Source: Annona cherimola (lineage: Eukaryota; Streptophyta; Magnoliopsida; Magnoliales; Annonaceae). Taken from it: DNA of 64,000 nucleotides. Positions 13,301 to 28,300 of this stretch are shown one piece after another. Numbering within the stretch: position 1 is the stretch's first letter; each line of letters starts with the position of its first letter. A program made the translations under genes and the position numbers. The stretch lies in NCBI GenBank assembly GCA_030490835.1, contig CM059971.1:37992012-38056011 (forward strand), read 5' to 3'. The notes beneath the pieces were generated by a model. That model was given only the letters and a program-made list of their open reading frames with translations, did no database searches and was not told where the DNA came from.

Positions 13301-16300
13301 ATGCATGTAACCCTTTTTATGTATGCATTTGCATAGAAATCTTTTTATCTAACCTTTGCATATAAGCCTTTCATGTAAACACTTTTATGATCCTATTTAA
13401 GGTAAACCTTTTCGCATAAACCATTTCATATTCCAGTTTCTGGGTTTTTCAAAAGCATATGCAAATGCATTTTTTCCCATTCAGTAGTGACATTTACCAA
13501 GTGATCATCTACCTTTTGGAAAAGAAATATATCATGTACAACATACTAGCTAGGCGGCCATTTATTGAACTTGCTCCCATTTCGGGGGGGGGGGGGGGGG
13601 TACCGGCCTCCTGCTTTTCTTTAGCGACTTGGCCACATGTAGAGGGGGCCCCAGTCCACCTACGACCGTCTCTACAATTGACCTATTCATTGTTTTGGTG
13701 CATCATACATTATTCATTTATGTTCACATGCTAGCATGATTTCAGGAAATATCACAGACCTAGGTCTGTGTCCTTTTTCAACTTGAAAAGTGGGCACAAC
13801 CCACTTTAAATACATTTTCATAAACATTATTTAAAATTTTAGTTTTTGGATGACCACCCTTAAATAAGTTTAGAACTATTTAAGTAAAACATTTTAATAA
13901 ACATTTGCAGTATTTGAGATAACAATATTTCTAAAAGTGTATCTTGTAATAAATTTTAAAATCATCATGATAAAGGAATTTCGAAACATTTCAATATTCA
14001 AGAAGAGAGCCTTTCTCACTAACATTTTTATTCCCATTTCTGGGCTTTTTGTAAGCAAAGGATATGCAAACGCATTATCTTCCTTGTATCCACCTTGGCA
14101 TTATATACTTTGTTCACATGTTATTCTTGTCATTTTTATATAGAGAAGAGCTTGCATAACCCTTTGAATACTATTTTAGCAAACAGAAATCAAATCATTT
14201 TGTACAATTAACTTATCGGGTTGGCCACCCTTAAACCCTTTTTGGAAACATCTGTATAAAATATCTTCAAGGCATTTTCAAGGTATTTTCATATTTAAAG
14301 AAATTCAAAATTTTTTCTAATAGATCATCTCAAAACAAATGAACTATTTCTAAAACATCTTTTGTTTCTAAGAATTGTTTCAGGGAGAAATCAACCTTCT
14401 TTTACAAATCAAAGTTTCTTTTTGTAAACCCAACTTGCTTTTCACAAAATCCTGTGGAAGTAAAATTTCGAAAGACTTGTTTACAATTATTATTTTGAGA
14501 AAAAGTCAAGACCTCCCGTTCTTTTTTTTTTTTTTTTTTTCATAAAATCCTTTAGAAATAACGTTTTAAAGAGCTTGCTTACAATGAAGCCATTTTGAGG
14601 CATTTTATTAAAGCCATATTTTCAAAAATTGTGCTTGCTTCCTTACAAGCAAATCTTAAAATCATCAATATAAAGCACTTTCAAACATTTTAGCACTTGA
14701 AATGAAATTAATATTTTCAAAAGGTTTGCTTGCTTACCTGTGGCTAGGGGTGTAAATCGGGTCGAGTTGACTCGGGTTGGCACAAATACAACCCTAACCC
14801 ACCTTGTAAAATCACAACCCAACCCTACTTTCAACCCTACTTTTCACATCTTAACCCAACCCTAGTTCAACCCACCTCAAATCGGTTCGGTTCGGGTTAG
14901 AAATCGGGCTAATAGATTACACATGTTATCAATGCTAGTTAAAGTTTTGTTCACCTGAATTTCTAAAATAATAAAAATAATGATAATTATAAAAACAATA
15001 AGTACCAATAAAAGTTCTACATAGCTCAAAAGTGAAGGATAAGTTTAGTAATTGATTCGTTTTTTTGTTTTTGTATTTTTGAGCAATCGATGTCTTCTGC
15101 AAGTCAAAAAGTAAAAGCCAAGTAAAATTATTACAGTAAATTATGCAAAATAGAAAAATAAATATTATAGTCTTACTTACCTTCTTAGTTGGCTTCCAAT
15201 CAAAGCTACAAACATCTTAAGTTCTCAGTTGACCTGTTATGTTATTCTAAATCACCAATGCGAGCAAATATCTAAACAACCTATTTACAATGCAATATAA
15301 CAAAATAATCCAAATACAATTTCACAACTAATTAACTAAATATATTTCCAAACCAAATAAATTCAAACAACATTTGACAACCAAATAGTCAAACGAATTT
15401 CCAAACTCAACACAATTTTATTTAAATATCTAAGCAATATGAATGAAATACACTCTCATAAATATATGTAAATACATATCTTATGAAATCGGGTCGGGTC
15501 GGGTTGACCGACCCCTAACCCAACCCATTTTTAAAATCGGGTCGGGTTGAACCCATTTTTTAAAAACCAAATTTCTAAAACGTCAACCCAACCATGGTAT
15601 AAATCGGTTCGGGTTGATGCGGGCTCGGGTTGAACCCAACCCTATTTACACCCCTACCTGTGGCGATCAACTTGCGCCTTCAATCTTTTTCTTGCCTTTT
15701 CCTAGACAAGTGAAAACAATCATCTTATATACATGTATAGCATCATATGCTTGTATGCCTTTCTTTTTATTAACTCATATGCATATCTTACTTAATCCCA
15801 ACCATTTTTATGATCTTATTCAATTCTTCCTTTGAGATGAACAGTCACATATATCCATTTTTCTATTAGTCAATCATTTCCTTGGTTCAATACCCTAATT
15901 TAGGGCATTTGCATTTAATCTCTTTAATCATTTGAGATACTTACTTGAAATTATAACAAGCTAAGCTTAAGTAAGATTTCCAAAACTCAATTCTACCTTT
16001 CTTAGTCATATACATATATACATAAACTTAGTTAACCTTAGTGATTGGTTACTCGTTTCATCTAATGCCTAAGTTTAGGGTATTAACCCTTACAATTATT
16101 TATTTCATTCATCACTTGCATTTTAACGATGTATATGTGTTATGAATCGTCTACTCTTGAATTCAAGAGCTTCATTTACATGAACTTAGTGTTTCTCATT
16201 CGACCCTTTGAACTTATGAATTCTACTTATCTCTTTGTTTTCTAGCTTGTTGTAATATAATCATAATTGAGGTAAATTCAAAACTAATACCTCCACTTGG

Positions 16301-19300
16301 TTAATACGTTGAAATCTTAACCATGCGAGGGCTAGCTCAGTCGGTTCAAGGGACTTCCTTAAAGTCTATTGCAACATTGCAACACAATTCATATCAAAAT
16401 TTTGAAATTAACTACCTTTTCTAAAACAACTCCATACATTCATCTTTTTTATTAAGTTTCATTCATACATTTGCACTTTAATGATATACACATGAAAAAT
16501 TATCAAAATCTCAACTCTTATGGTCATATTAAGTACTTGTTTATAGTTTTTAATAGGCCAAATTCCTCTCAAAATTTCTGAAATAATCAACCATTTCCAA
16601 AGCAGCTCCATACATTCATGTATTCATCACATATCATTTCTAAAATTGTGCTTTAGGCATGTGTATGTGCCAAGTTATCATTCAATCAACCTTGCGATTA
16701 TTTCAAAGGTTTATTTATAAACTATAACGAGCTAAATCTCTTCCAAAATTTTGGAATTAATTCTCCATTTCAAAACAGTCCTAGATTATTCCTACTTTCA
16801 TTGCATTTTTACCTTCATAGTTACTCCATAATGGCATAAACATGGGGCTACCTATCAACCATTCTTGTGATCCTTTTAAACACTTGTTTACAACTTACAA
16901 CAAGTTAATCTTACTTCAAAATTTCTGGGATTTATACTCATTTGTTAAAACAGCCCTATGCGTACCCATATTAGTCATATATCACTCTTACAATTGCACT
17001 TTTAGCATACCTATGTGTGAAATTATCAATTGATAATTTTTACGATCATTTCAAGGGTTAGTATACACTCTTTAGCAATTTAATTTCCCATAAATTTTCT
17101 GGAATTTTCATTCCTTACTATACACTCTTTTCCACTAAGGTTTACTTCTTACAACTCCACCTTAACCATGTATATTCATGGGGTTATTAATCAACAACCT
17201 TTATGGATGTTTAAGGGCTTGTATATAACCTATAATAGGCTAATTTTCAATTGAAATTTCCGGAGTTTATATTTATTTCTAATAACAGCCCTATATCATC
17301 CCAATTTTGCTAAGTTTTATTCCCATATTCACATCTTAACTCCACACATATGTAAAACCTTTAATCGTTAGTTCTTAATTCCAAGATTTAACATGTATCA
17401 TCTGTTTAATTATGGGATTAATATCTATAATCAGAATTTTATTCCACATATCCAACTTGGACTTCCCATATACATGAGCATAGATGTTTCATTTCAATCA
17501 CTTATGAATATTAACACATGATCTATATGGAAATTCCATTTACTTGAACATTCATCAACCATACAAAGAACTATTAAATCATGACTTAAGCATTCATAAT
17601 CCACCTTAATATAAGATATCACTTGAGCATAGAGTAAGCTATTGATTAACAAAATAAAATGTCATGCACTAACCTGTTTGAACATCCAACCTACTTCCTC
17701 TTCTTGCCGAAATATATTTTTTTTCTTCTTTATTTTTCTTCTTTTCTTCTTCCCTTGCTTGCTTGGGATGTCCACCACCTGCTGCCCTTCCTTTTCTTTT
17801 CTTTTCTTTTTTTTTTCTTCTAAGTTCTTCTCCTCCACACTTTGCTGAAACGTCCCTTGCTACTGCCCCCTTTTCTATTTATATTGTTGCCTTTCGCCCC
17901 TTAATTGCCACCTCATAAATCATGATTTACTTAAATAAATTTCACATTTAATTGCTGTTTTAATTTGGGCCATACATCTCATCATATAGATGTCATATTT
18001 CCGATTTTTCTTCTACACCCTAACCTAGCTGTCCATGCCCCCTATGTGCAGCATTATCTCATGATTTTGCATTTTTTATTTCATCAAAATGCCCCAAAAA
18101 TCCCATGCCATATACGTCCATACCCAGCTGTATTTTCATGTAAATTTTTGCATGTTGTTTATTATGAAATCTGCTCAAAATTACCCCCATTTGACACCTC
18201 AAAAGTGGGCCATCAAAGTTCACCCTTACATTTATGATGGTTGACTTTTGGTTTTAAAAAGTCAATGGTAATTAAGGGGATTAATTATCCTTAAACGAGT
18301 TGTGGTTTAGCATTCTCTAATGAGATTTGCTATAATCAAATCCATTCATGTTATAAAACACTTCAATTTAGCTATACATAAAAAATTTTCATCTTCAAAT
18401 GATGACTATATGATAAGATATCAACCAAATGAATAAATTCACTAAATATCATGTAACTCAAATCCATTTACCCCTTTCCATTCATAATTTTCATAATCCA
18501 AACCATTCATCATGTTGGGCTTGTCAACTTAGGCGTTCCCCTAAAATTTCTTGGCAATCCACCTTATATATCATAAGTTATGAATAAATCAAATAATTAA
18601 TCATTAATAAAATACAAAAAATATAACATTAATTACCATGCCTCCTCACCATTCTCTACTCATAGTTTGTCTTTCAATGGAAGCTTCCTCTTTCGTCATT
18701 TAGCGGCACAACTTTTCAAGTAAATCAAAAGTGATTATCTTAATCACTTTGTTTAATTGGTTGCCCTAATCCCATTCATTTAAATCAAAGAACGTATAGT
18801 TTTAATCGTTTCCTACTAATTTTCCATTTCCCATGTGGGTTACACCTATACCCTTCATTTTATGAAAATTTCAAATCTCATTCTTATACAAGCTCTAAAC
18901 TACCTTCATTAAGCTTATAGTCGTCGGGTTTCACAGAAATAATCCGAGAAAATCCAAAAATGAGGCCAATAGGTGATAAGCTGAGGGAAAATAGATTAAG
19001 ATAATTTGGTCATGTTAAACGAAGGTCTGAAATGACAGCGGCTAGGAGGGTAGAATCTATTCAAATAGAAGGTGGTAGGAGAATGGGAGGAAGATCCAGA
19101 CAAACATGGATGCAAGTAATTAAACAAGATTTTAAAATATTACATATTAATGAAAATTTAGTCTTAAATTGTTAAGAATTACACAACAAAATTCATGCAG
19201 CCAACCTACTTAAGTGGGAAATGACTTATGATGATGATTTGACTAGATGTTCTAGTACATATAAGATATTCTTCCCATTTTAATAGTTCTTAAAATTTAT

Positions 19301-22300
19301 TTTTTTATTCTTTTATATGTCATTTATGTATTGAGACCTATAAACAACTCGAGTTCACATATTCTTTTAGAAACTTAATATTCATGAAATTTTCTTTTAT
19401 TAAATGTATGGTTTAGATATTGCATATATATTGTAATATTTGCATAGTTGTTTGAGCTGCCTGGGTGTGTGCCTAAGCTCAACACACACTCAGGCACATC
19501 CCTTGAGCCTTGCGATGCACCTGTTGCATCGATTGAACTTGCCAAAAAATATAAAAGTAGTTAGCATTCAAATAGAGTTTCTGACCTTACTCAGTTTCAC
19601 CTTTTCTTCTTCCAATTTAACTGAAGTTGATTTTTTCACTCTACGATGCTTATTTTCTTAATTAGAATCATTATGTGGTTAATTTACATGTATTTTTAAA
19701 TTATTTAATTTTACAGTAGGCTCCTTGCTTTAGCTATGCATGCACTTGTGCACCTTGTGCCTAGGACTTATGAGCCCTTTGCAGGTTATTGGACCTTGTG
19801 CCTTAAACAACTATGGATATAACCTTTATCAACTTAGCCATATTTAGTTAAAATTAGGTTGGCCTTATAGAAATGTTTTGCACACATAAGATTAAGTTTA
19901 AACAACTATCTATATAGCCTTTATAAACTTGATAATATTTTGTCAAGAGCAGTAATCACATGTAGCCACTTAGGCTGGCAACAAATCCTATATATATATA
20001 TATATATTTTTTAATAAACTTATTAATATAAGAGTATTTAGGGTGTGTTTGGCAATGTGTATATAATGTCAAGTTAAAACTTTTCAATATAAAACTTTTC
20101 ACTCTCCACAATTACCATATTTTTAATTATTTTTTCACATTTTCCTATACAACTAACCTATTTTTCAATCATTTCTACACAATTACCCATACAACTAACC
20201 TATCTATTTTAACTTTATCCTCTTTACTCCTCATCATTACCCCTATCATATCACATCGTTTGACAACTTTTATTCTCCAAAATTTTTTATCAAAAGTTTT
20301 ATCCATTCCCAAACACACCCTTAATCTATAAATTAAGTTTTATCATTTTTGGATATGTTTGTATATATATGCATGTATCCAAAAATAATAAAATTTGGTT
20401 TATAGATGATATGAACTTAGATTAACAATTTGATAAAATAAAATAGGTTTTACAGCCGGACATAGTTGGGGGATGACTGCAGCTGGCCGCATATGATCAC
20501 CCCTATAGGGTTGACCTTATGGAAATGCTTTACACAAACACAAGTTTCAGCTTTTAGCTGACATTCATATTTGTTTGTTGCGAAAGGAATCCCTAAGAAA
20601 CAAAGGAGGTACTGCAAGTCATTCAAAATGGAGAAACTACGATGATTTGAACGAATACTTCTGGTATGTGTTTCTTAAATTTTTAGTTAATATGTTCTCT
20701 GATTCTTCTCTCAGGCATTTTGTAAAAGTAATTCCATGTCCTGCAGGTCGAAAGATTGCTTGAAGCTGGAGTGGCCAATGAACCCTGGTGCTGATTTTTT
20801 TATTCACACAGAGGAGACAAACCTGCTTGATGAGGTTTTATTGCGTTGTCATTATTTTTGTTGGTGCTATATATTTAGATCTTGCTTATTGTGGAAATTA
20901 ACTGAAAGAACTGAATTTTTGCCATCGGAATACCCTGCGAGGATAGAACTTCCAATAAACAATTAGACAACTACAAGAAATCATCCGCACATAGTAACAT
21001 GATGTCAAAGGTGATGCTATAAACACAATTACAGAGCATTTATAATCTAGATCCCTACTTTCTGATATCATTAAATCCTTTTTGCCAGGTGAACTTGTGC
21101 TTAACATCAAAGTAAAACTGGAACTCTGAAACTAATGCTGTTAGTAGTCCCATATTCCTATTGACCTTGTTGAAAGCATTGCCAATCTTTTTCTTTTTCT
21201 TTTTGACATTGATATCATGCATTGTTTAAACTAGTTAGAGAAGCGACATGCCAATGGCTATGATGAAAAAAAGAAGATGATATAAATGGTTTTCTATTAA
21301 TGTTGTGATGCAGTTTTAGAATTGCAAATCATTGTTGACATGTCTAGCAACAGTCCTGCAATTCAATTCTGATATACAGCTGCAACAATACTAGTTATAA
21401 CTGCCCAGTGGCTATGACATCCTTATCACATGTCACGAGAGCAACGTCTGTCTTCTGTCCTACATAACCCAGTTCACCATAGAAGCCTGCAACCTGGAAT
21501 CCTTTTGCTGCTGTAGCACCACATGATAACAGCTGTTCAGATTGCATCTGTGTAATTGTGCTGAAGCCTCCAGGATCCCGTGTCCCCCCTAAATACATTT
21601 TTCTTAAGGGCCTTCCTATATTTTAGAAAGTTAGCTCCTAACCAGCATGTTGAATTTCAGTTTTTATTGAAGACTAGAACTGGAATAACCTCCTTCAAAA
21701 CCTAACATGCAAGCTCCTACACGACCAAACCCATTCATAGAACATTTCATCAAACACCTGGAGCGCATTACTCCATGGTAGCAATCCAACTAAGTGATCT
21801 GTTGCATGTTGTAAGGGACAGTAGCTGAACAAAAATATTTCTGCGATGGAGCTTCACTATAGCCATCTTCAAAGATGGTATGTTGTTGACAAACCTCTTT
21901 GGTTTTGGAGAATGTTGCTTTAGGTTTGTCTCCACTTTCCAACAAGTGCCAACGAATCAATGTGAAGAAATTTGCCCTGCTCTGTAGTTGTCTCTGTGTG
22001 ATTTGGTCAAAGTTCACTATCAGATCTATTTGCTCCTCAGTCGACAGAGATAACTTCTAGTGCCGTTATCTTGACTCCACTTGATGTGCATATAACTCCA
22101 TTGGCAGCCTTGTTGATTCATGATTTTTATTTCAAAAGATGAGGGCTAACTTGATGCTTGGATTCCTTTGGAGTGAACAATGTAGCACATAGATTTAGAA
22201 AAAGTGATCTTAGGCATGTAGGCTACGGGTCCTAGAGTTTTATATTATCCGCTTTAGCTTGGCAGCTCGGTTGTACGTTTTTAAAACATGTCATACTATG

Positions 22301-25300
22301 TTTAACTTGAGATCCTATTATAAACTACCAGGAAGGTTGTCTCATTTTTGATTTGTGATTCGATTCTGGGCTTTTACTGGTTAACCAGCTTTCACATGGT
22401 TTGTCCTTGAATTACAACCTTGGGGTCTGTAGCCTTACCTTTTATTAGATCAACTCTTCGAACCACATTTAGTTAAGAGTCAAACCACATCTATTGGAGG
22501 GGTCTTGCTCTGCCACCATCTGTAATATACATAAATACAAAAGTGATCCTCGGCCCATGAGTTACGGGTTCATATTGTGATAGTAGCCACTCTCACCTGG
22601 TAGCTCAACTGTATGGTTTTAGAAAGCATCATACCATATTTAATCTATGACCTACTCATAAACTACCCTATTCAATGTGTGATTCAATTTTAGCCTGTTA
22701 TAGGCTCACTAGCTTCCGCTTAGTTTTGTCCTCGAACCATAACTCTTGGCTTCTACTTGCAGCCTTGGCTTTTATCAGATCGACTCTTCAAATCATATCT
22801 TTGGAACAACTATATTAACTCCTTGAACCATATCTACTGGAGGTGGTCCTGGTCTAACACCATTCGTAACATGCAATCCCAGACAAGTGATCGTAGACCC
22901 GTGGGCTATGGGTCCACATTGTGATATTATCAACTTTGGCATGATAAATGCGCATTTTTTAAAATGCATCCCAGTATGTTTAACTTGGGACCTAATTATA
23001 AACCTTAAAAAAAATCTCTCTTTTTCATTATGGTATTTGGTTTTGGACCATTACAAACAACTATTCTAGTCTCCCAACTTTCTTTCACTTTTGGTATTCA
23101 CATTATGAAGTTGGTTTACATAGAACTCTTGAAGTTTGGAGGATGCCTATGTATCGAGAACTTAAAGTCTAGGAAACTCTAAAGTTGCCATGACAAAAAC
23201 CTGTCCCTATGTTAGAACTTGTCATTCAAAACTTTGGTTTACTACATCTTTTTACAAAATTTTTAATTCCTTTGGCCATTCAGGTTAGCAATAGAGTTTG
23301 AAAGGCTCGCGTTTGGGTTTACGCTCAATCTAGAAAGTTTGGATAATTGCAATTGGGTTTGCAAGGATTATTTCCATTCTTCTCAGCTTTTGAACAAAAT
23401 CTTCTACCCTAGTTTGAGTGGATGTGTGGATGAGCAACCTAGGTGTGTTGTGAATAAGAATGAGAATGCTTTTATGTCAAATTGACGAAGCTTAGAAAAG
23501 CAGCAATACTATAGAAGGGAATTAGGGGTGCAAGTGGGTTTGGTTAAGCTTTTAACCAATTGAGCCCAACCTATGTTAAATAGGGTTGGGTTGGGTCTAG
23601 AAGATGGGGTGATAGAGTTGCGTTAGGTTCCACTAAATTTGAAATTGCGTTGCCTTAGGTTGGTTGGTTCAACCCAAATTTGAAGTAGGGTTAGGCATGA
23701 CAAAGCCTAAACTTGTACGCCTAAACTAGAGACATGCACATATGGATTGGTGGGATTATTTATTTTATTGAAAAATATTATAATATTTGTATGATCCATA
23801 TATTATTGATAAACCTATTGCTTTATTATTATTATTATTATTAATTATGACTAGTATGCATATATGTTTCCTTTATCTTATTTTGGCCATGTATTAATTG
23901 ATATCTATATATACTATTTTTTATTTTATACTATTAAATTAATTACTCACAACATAGTTTAAATTAACACCTTATTTTATTGTTTATATTGATCAATATT
24001 AGTGTCCATTTATTTTATAAGAATAATATTCTTATTACTTATATTTTGATTGAATATTTGCGAATAAATTGTTTTAATCTAATATTATAGTTTTAGTCTA
24101 CAACAAAAATCTAAACAAAAATCCAGTTCTATCAATAGCATGCTTTATATTCAAAACAAACTATTTTACTTTGTAAAATGTAATGTAAGTTTAATACTGT
24201 AATAAATATAACAGAGATATTTTTAAAATATTATAATAAGATATTAATTTTCGTGTATCCTCTGAAAATTGAAATTATGGGTGTGTTTGGTAAGTGATAA
24301 AACTTTTGATGAAAAGTTTTTGACGTAAAAGTTATAAAAATGAGAGAAAATGATGTGATATGATAGTGGTAATGATGAGAAGTAAAGATAATAAAGTTAA
24401 AATAGATAGGTTAGTTGTAATGTAGAAATAATGGAAAAGTAGGGTAGTTGTATATGAAGAAGTGAAAAGATAGGATAGTTGTGAAGAGTAAAAAGTTTTA
24501 GATTGAGGGTGTGTTTGTTTGGGGCCAAAATATGTCAACTAAAACTTTTCAACCCAAAACTTTTCACTCTCCATAACTATTCTATTTTTTAATTATTTTT
24601 TCACATTTTTTTATACAAACTACCCTACTTTTCAATCATTTCAACACAACTACCCATACAACTAACCTATCTATTTTAACTTTATTTTCTTTACTCCTCA
24701 TCATTACCCCTATTATATAACATCATTTTCTGTCAATTTGACAACTTCTACCCCCAAAACTTCTCATCAAAAGTTTTACCTCCAACCCAACACACCCTAA
24801 AAGTTTTAGTTTGAAATGTTTTTGGTGTAATAAACACCTCCTATATATACATACATAATTTCCCTTTGTACTTTTCTTGATACTTCATTTTTCAGTTTAG
24901 TTATTCTTACATTTAAGATATATATTTTTTCCTCCATCTAATGAAGGGAAAAACAAAGTAACCTGCTGAATGTTTCTTGCTACAATTATCACCTTGGTCA
25001 CCAGATGATTTTGTTTTATTCAACTCGGTTTTAGCTTGTCATCCAACCCAAGTTTTAGATGTTGGGTCAGGTCGTGTTTAGTTTGATTTGGGTTGAGTTT
25101 GAAATTCTTTAAAAATGGGTTGGGCTGGGTTAAGAGAAATATGAAAATCAGTTAGGAAATGGGTTGGGTTTGGTCGGGTTGATTCCAACCTAACCCACTT
25201 GGACCCCTAAAGGGAAGGACTTTAAAAGGAAAGGTAGGCTAGATAGGGGTTATGAGAAGAAGGGTTAAAGAAAATACACGAAATTAGAGGAAGAACTGAA

Positions 25301-28300
25301 GAAAATAGCCAATGAAGTTTAAACTTTGTAAACCCCAATACACACTACTCCCTACACAAAATAAAATTTCAATTTAATTGCCAAGAAAGCAGATAAGGCA
25401 TCAACCCAGTTGATATATGTATTGATAACTTGATGACTGCATCAAATTTCAGATCAACAATTGAATATCCAAAATTCGAAACAAAATATCCTAGAAATAC
25501 ATGAATCTCAATATGCACATAAATTTCATCTCTGCATCATATGGTCTTGGCAGGGGCTGGGGACAGCATGGTAGCTGCTGAGAGTTATTCATTTATCAAC
25601 AGAATCCATCTGATGTTAGTATACAATTGCTAAACAATGATGTCAAAGCATGAAAATAATTATTGGCATCTGACATCATCATCATGCTATTAAGAAACTG
25701 AAAGCCACAGCATAAAAAAAAAAAGAAACTGAAAGCAGCAACTGGTTTGCCAGTAAGCTGTTCATTTCTATGAATGTTTTGGAGACAATTTCTGTATTTG
25801 AAACACTATAAAAAAAATATAAATATGATGCAAACACAATATAAAAAAATATAAATATGATGCTGCTGAATTACATATGTTTTATATTCCCCCTGGTTTA
25901 TCAGATAACTTCTTTATGTTATGGATAATATCAATTAAAACGTTAGTCACAATTAACTAAACATACAGAACCATTCTGTGTCATATCAGATACATCTGCC
26001 GAACATCAAGTTCTTATTGGCTTCAGTTGCTTTCTGTCATCTGCAATATGATTCTGCATTCAACTTGTTTGCCCTGGACTGCAGGATAATTTAATATAAA
26101 TATGCACAAAGTGAGACAATCAAAAGATTGAACAGGTGATTTCATCAGGAAAAAAAAAAAGATTGAACAGGTGATGCACAGTTGCACACAAACCACAAAA
26201 CAATTCAGAAGAAAACCCGAAATTGTCCTACTCCACTCTACAAGAACGTCCTGGGTTTCCATTAGTCAACATCCTCTCACAATTTCCAGTGGTACAATTT
26301 CTCAGCTGTCCTCTGAATTTCTCCTACGGCTTTAGGTAGCTTGTGAAGCTCTTTATATAACGTAGCTTTCATCTTGGTTTTGGACTACACCCAACACCAA
26401 GGAGAAACAAAATCACAATAAAAGAAAAGCTTACAACCAGTTTGAAAATATAGAAGCACAAAATTCACAGCTGAAGAAGACACAACGAACTCAAAGTTTC
26501 CAACAGACAAACAGAGGTTGCGGAGAAGTTCCTTTGAACAGATTTGAACTTGAAGATTTCTCCGTGTACTGCTGTGTTACAATTAGGTGAAGTGGCTTGG
26601 AAAAGCCTGGAGAAAGATCCTCAAAAACCTGCAGAAAAGCAGGTGGTGCCGTGGTGGTTCTACCAAATATGAACCGAAATATGAAATCTTGTAGCATTAT
26701 GTTCTAACCCTGCCAGAAAAAAGTTGATGTTTTGGTCTCTCAAACCATTGACCTTTCTATTCATCCAAACAGTCCAGAAAATCCTCAATAGTGTTGAAGA
26801 ACTGTTGAAGTTTTCTGCTAAAAGCATTGACCTTTTTCTGAAACTTTAACAAATTTCCAAAACAGAATGTTATGTACAATTTTCAAAAATGTCCAATCAC
26901 AAAAACCAACCTGTATAAACATTTCATCAACACAACCACACATAATAGTAAATCCTAATTTATTACATGCATTTGCACAATGAATCAATTATTTACATCA
27001 TATCATACATCCTCAAATATCAAAGTAAACAAACTCATTCTATCACAAGTTCATTTTATGTCTTCGTTATGTCCATCATCAAAACAACACATACATTATA
27101 CAACTGTTGTGTTTCTATGTCATCATCCTATTTGAAGCAGACTAAAAGTAGACATCACAGAAACCTGCCTATAATCTGTTTCTAGGGACATTGTCACATT
27201 TGGTGCATTTAAGTCTTTTTTAAGTAGCATTTTTTTTAAAAGAATAAGAAAGAGTCTTTTGCACCATATGTTTTCCTCTGCAGCGCCGAAATCAAGTCTC
27301 TACTGGACGGAGGAAGCCGAAAACTAACTTTGTTGAAGTTCGGACCTTTTGGCATCTTTTCAGAAGTTTCGATAGGATGTGGATTTTCTTTATATTGGCT
27401 TTGCAGGTAATCTATGGTTGAGTAATGAAGTTGATGCCACATGTTTATTTATGTGGGGATATGATTTTCATCTGGTTTGCAGGCTATGGTAATTATTGCT
27501 TGGAGTCCTTCTGGCTCTATTCTTGCTGTCTTTGATCCAGATGTATTCAAAACTGTGCTGAGCATCTTTATAACTGCTGCTTTACTCAATTTCCTGCAAG
27601 GTGAAAAAAATTTAATTTCTGTATCCTGCTTGACATTACATTCTAATGCATTAGTTCAAAGTTAAACATCGGCTGGGGGTGCTAAAATCTTCTTTATAAT
27701 TTTATTATATTATCCATAATTAAACAACAATCCATGCTTGGGCTTATTTGGTTCTATCACATTGGTTGGAATGGGATGAGATTCTCTGTTCTCAAAATTT
27801 ACATTTCTCACTGTATACAATCTCTTATTTTCATACGCATTACAGCCTTACTTTTCCCATCTCCCATTACACAAACCCTTCCAATCTCCTTATCCAAATC
27901 TAATTCCATTAGATACTTTTGATCATGCCCACAATAGTTGGCTTGTGAATTCTTTTTTCTTAGATGACATCTTTATTTGGTGCAGCTACTCTGGATATTA
28001 TCTTAAGTTGGAAAGCTTGGGGAAGCATGCAGTATACCCAAGTAATTCGCTATCTACTAAAATTTTTGGTTGCTGCTGCATGGGTTGTAGTCCTGCCCAT
28101 AGGATACTCTAGTTCTGTGCAGAATCCGACTGGACTCATTAAATTTTTCAGCGACTGGGCTGGAAATTGGCAAAACCAGTCATTTTATAACTTTGCAGTG
28201 GTGATTTATATGATACCCAATATATTGGCTGCCTTGTTATTCATGCTTCCTCCACTTCGAAGAACCATGGAGCGTTCAAACTGGCGGATTGTTATACTTC

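Larger units (their letters stand above)
12492..18935 (+). mobile_element. Solo LTR of a long-LTR retrotransposon (copy A)
   Basis: Starts TGTGGCGCCCCCAG and ends GGGTTTCACA, flanked by the perfect 5-bp duplication GAAAT (12487-12491, 18936-18940). TG...CA ends plus a 5-bp TSD, with no gag/pol and no internal direct repeat, mean a solo LTR. Without the nested hAT it is about 5.5 kb, long even for plant gypsy (Del/Tekay types have multi-kb LTRs; assignment inferred). The first 28 bp can fold as a hairpin (TGTGGCGCC with GGCGTCACA, one mismatch). Copy B lies at 56474-59669; shared patches include CAGGATTGTTGCCC, ACCTGTCT and CCAAGTGATCA. Confidence 0.82.
9935..19235 (+). mobile_element. RTE-type non-LTR retrotransposon, nearly full length, split by a solo LTR
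   Basis: Perfect 16-bp target-site duplication GATTTGACTAGATGTT at 9919-9934 and 19236-19251. The LINE itself is 9935-12491 plus 18941-19235, about 2.85 kb. It starts at the endonuclease ([11 protein letters not shown]) and ends in a short ATGATGAT tail, as in RTE elements. It was later cut by the LTR at 12492-18935. It sits in intron 8 in the same direction as the host gene. Confidence 0.9.

Noticed and set aside
16331..16352. GGGCTAGCTCAGTCGGTTCA, like a tRNA A box
   Set aside because: No B box, no acceptor-stem pairing and no cloverleaf follow; at most a SINE or tRNA scrap within the solo LTR.
9470..20586. Idea that the 11 kb gap means two separate genes
   Set aside because: Exon 8 and exon 9 join in frame at the conserved [12 protein letters not shown] position, and all later exons continue the same protein.
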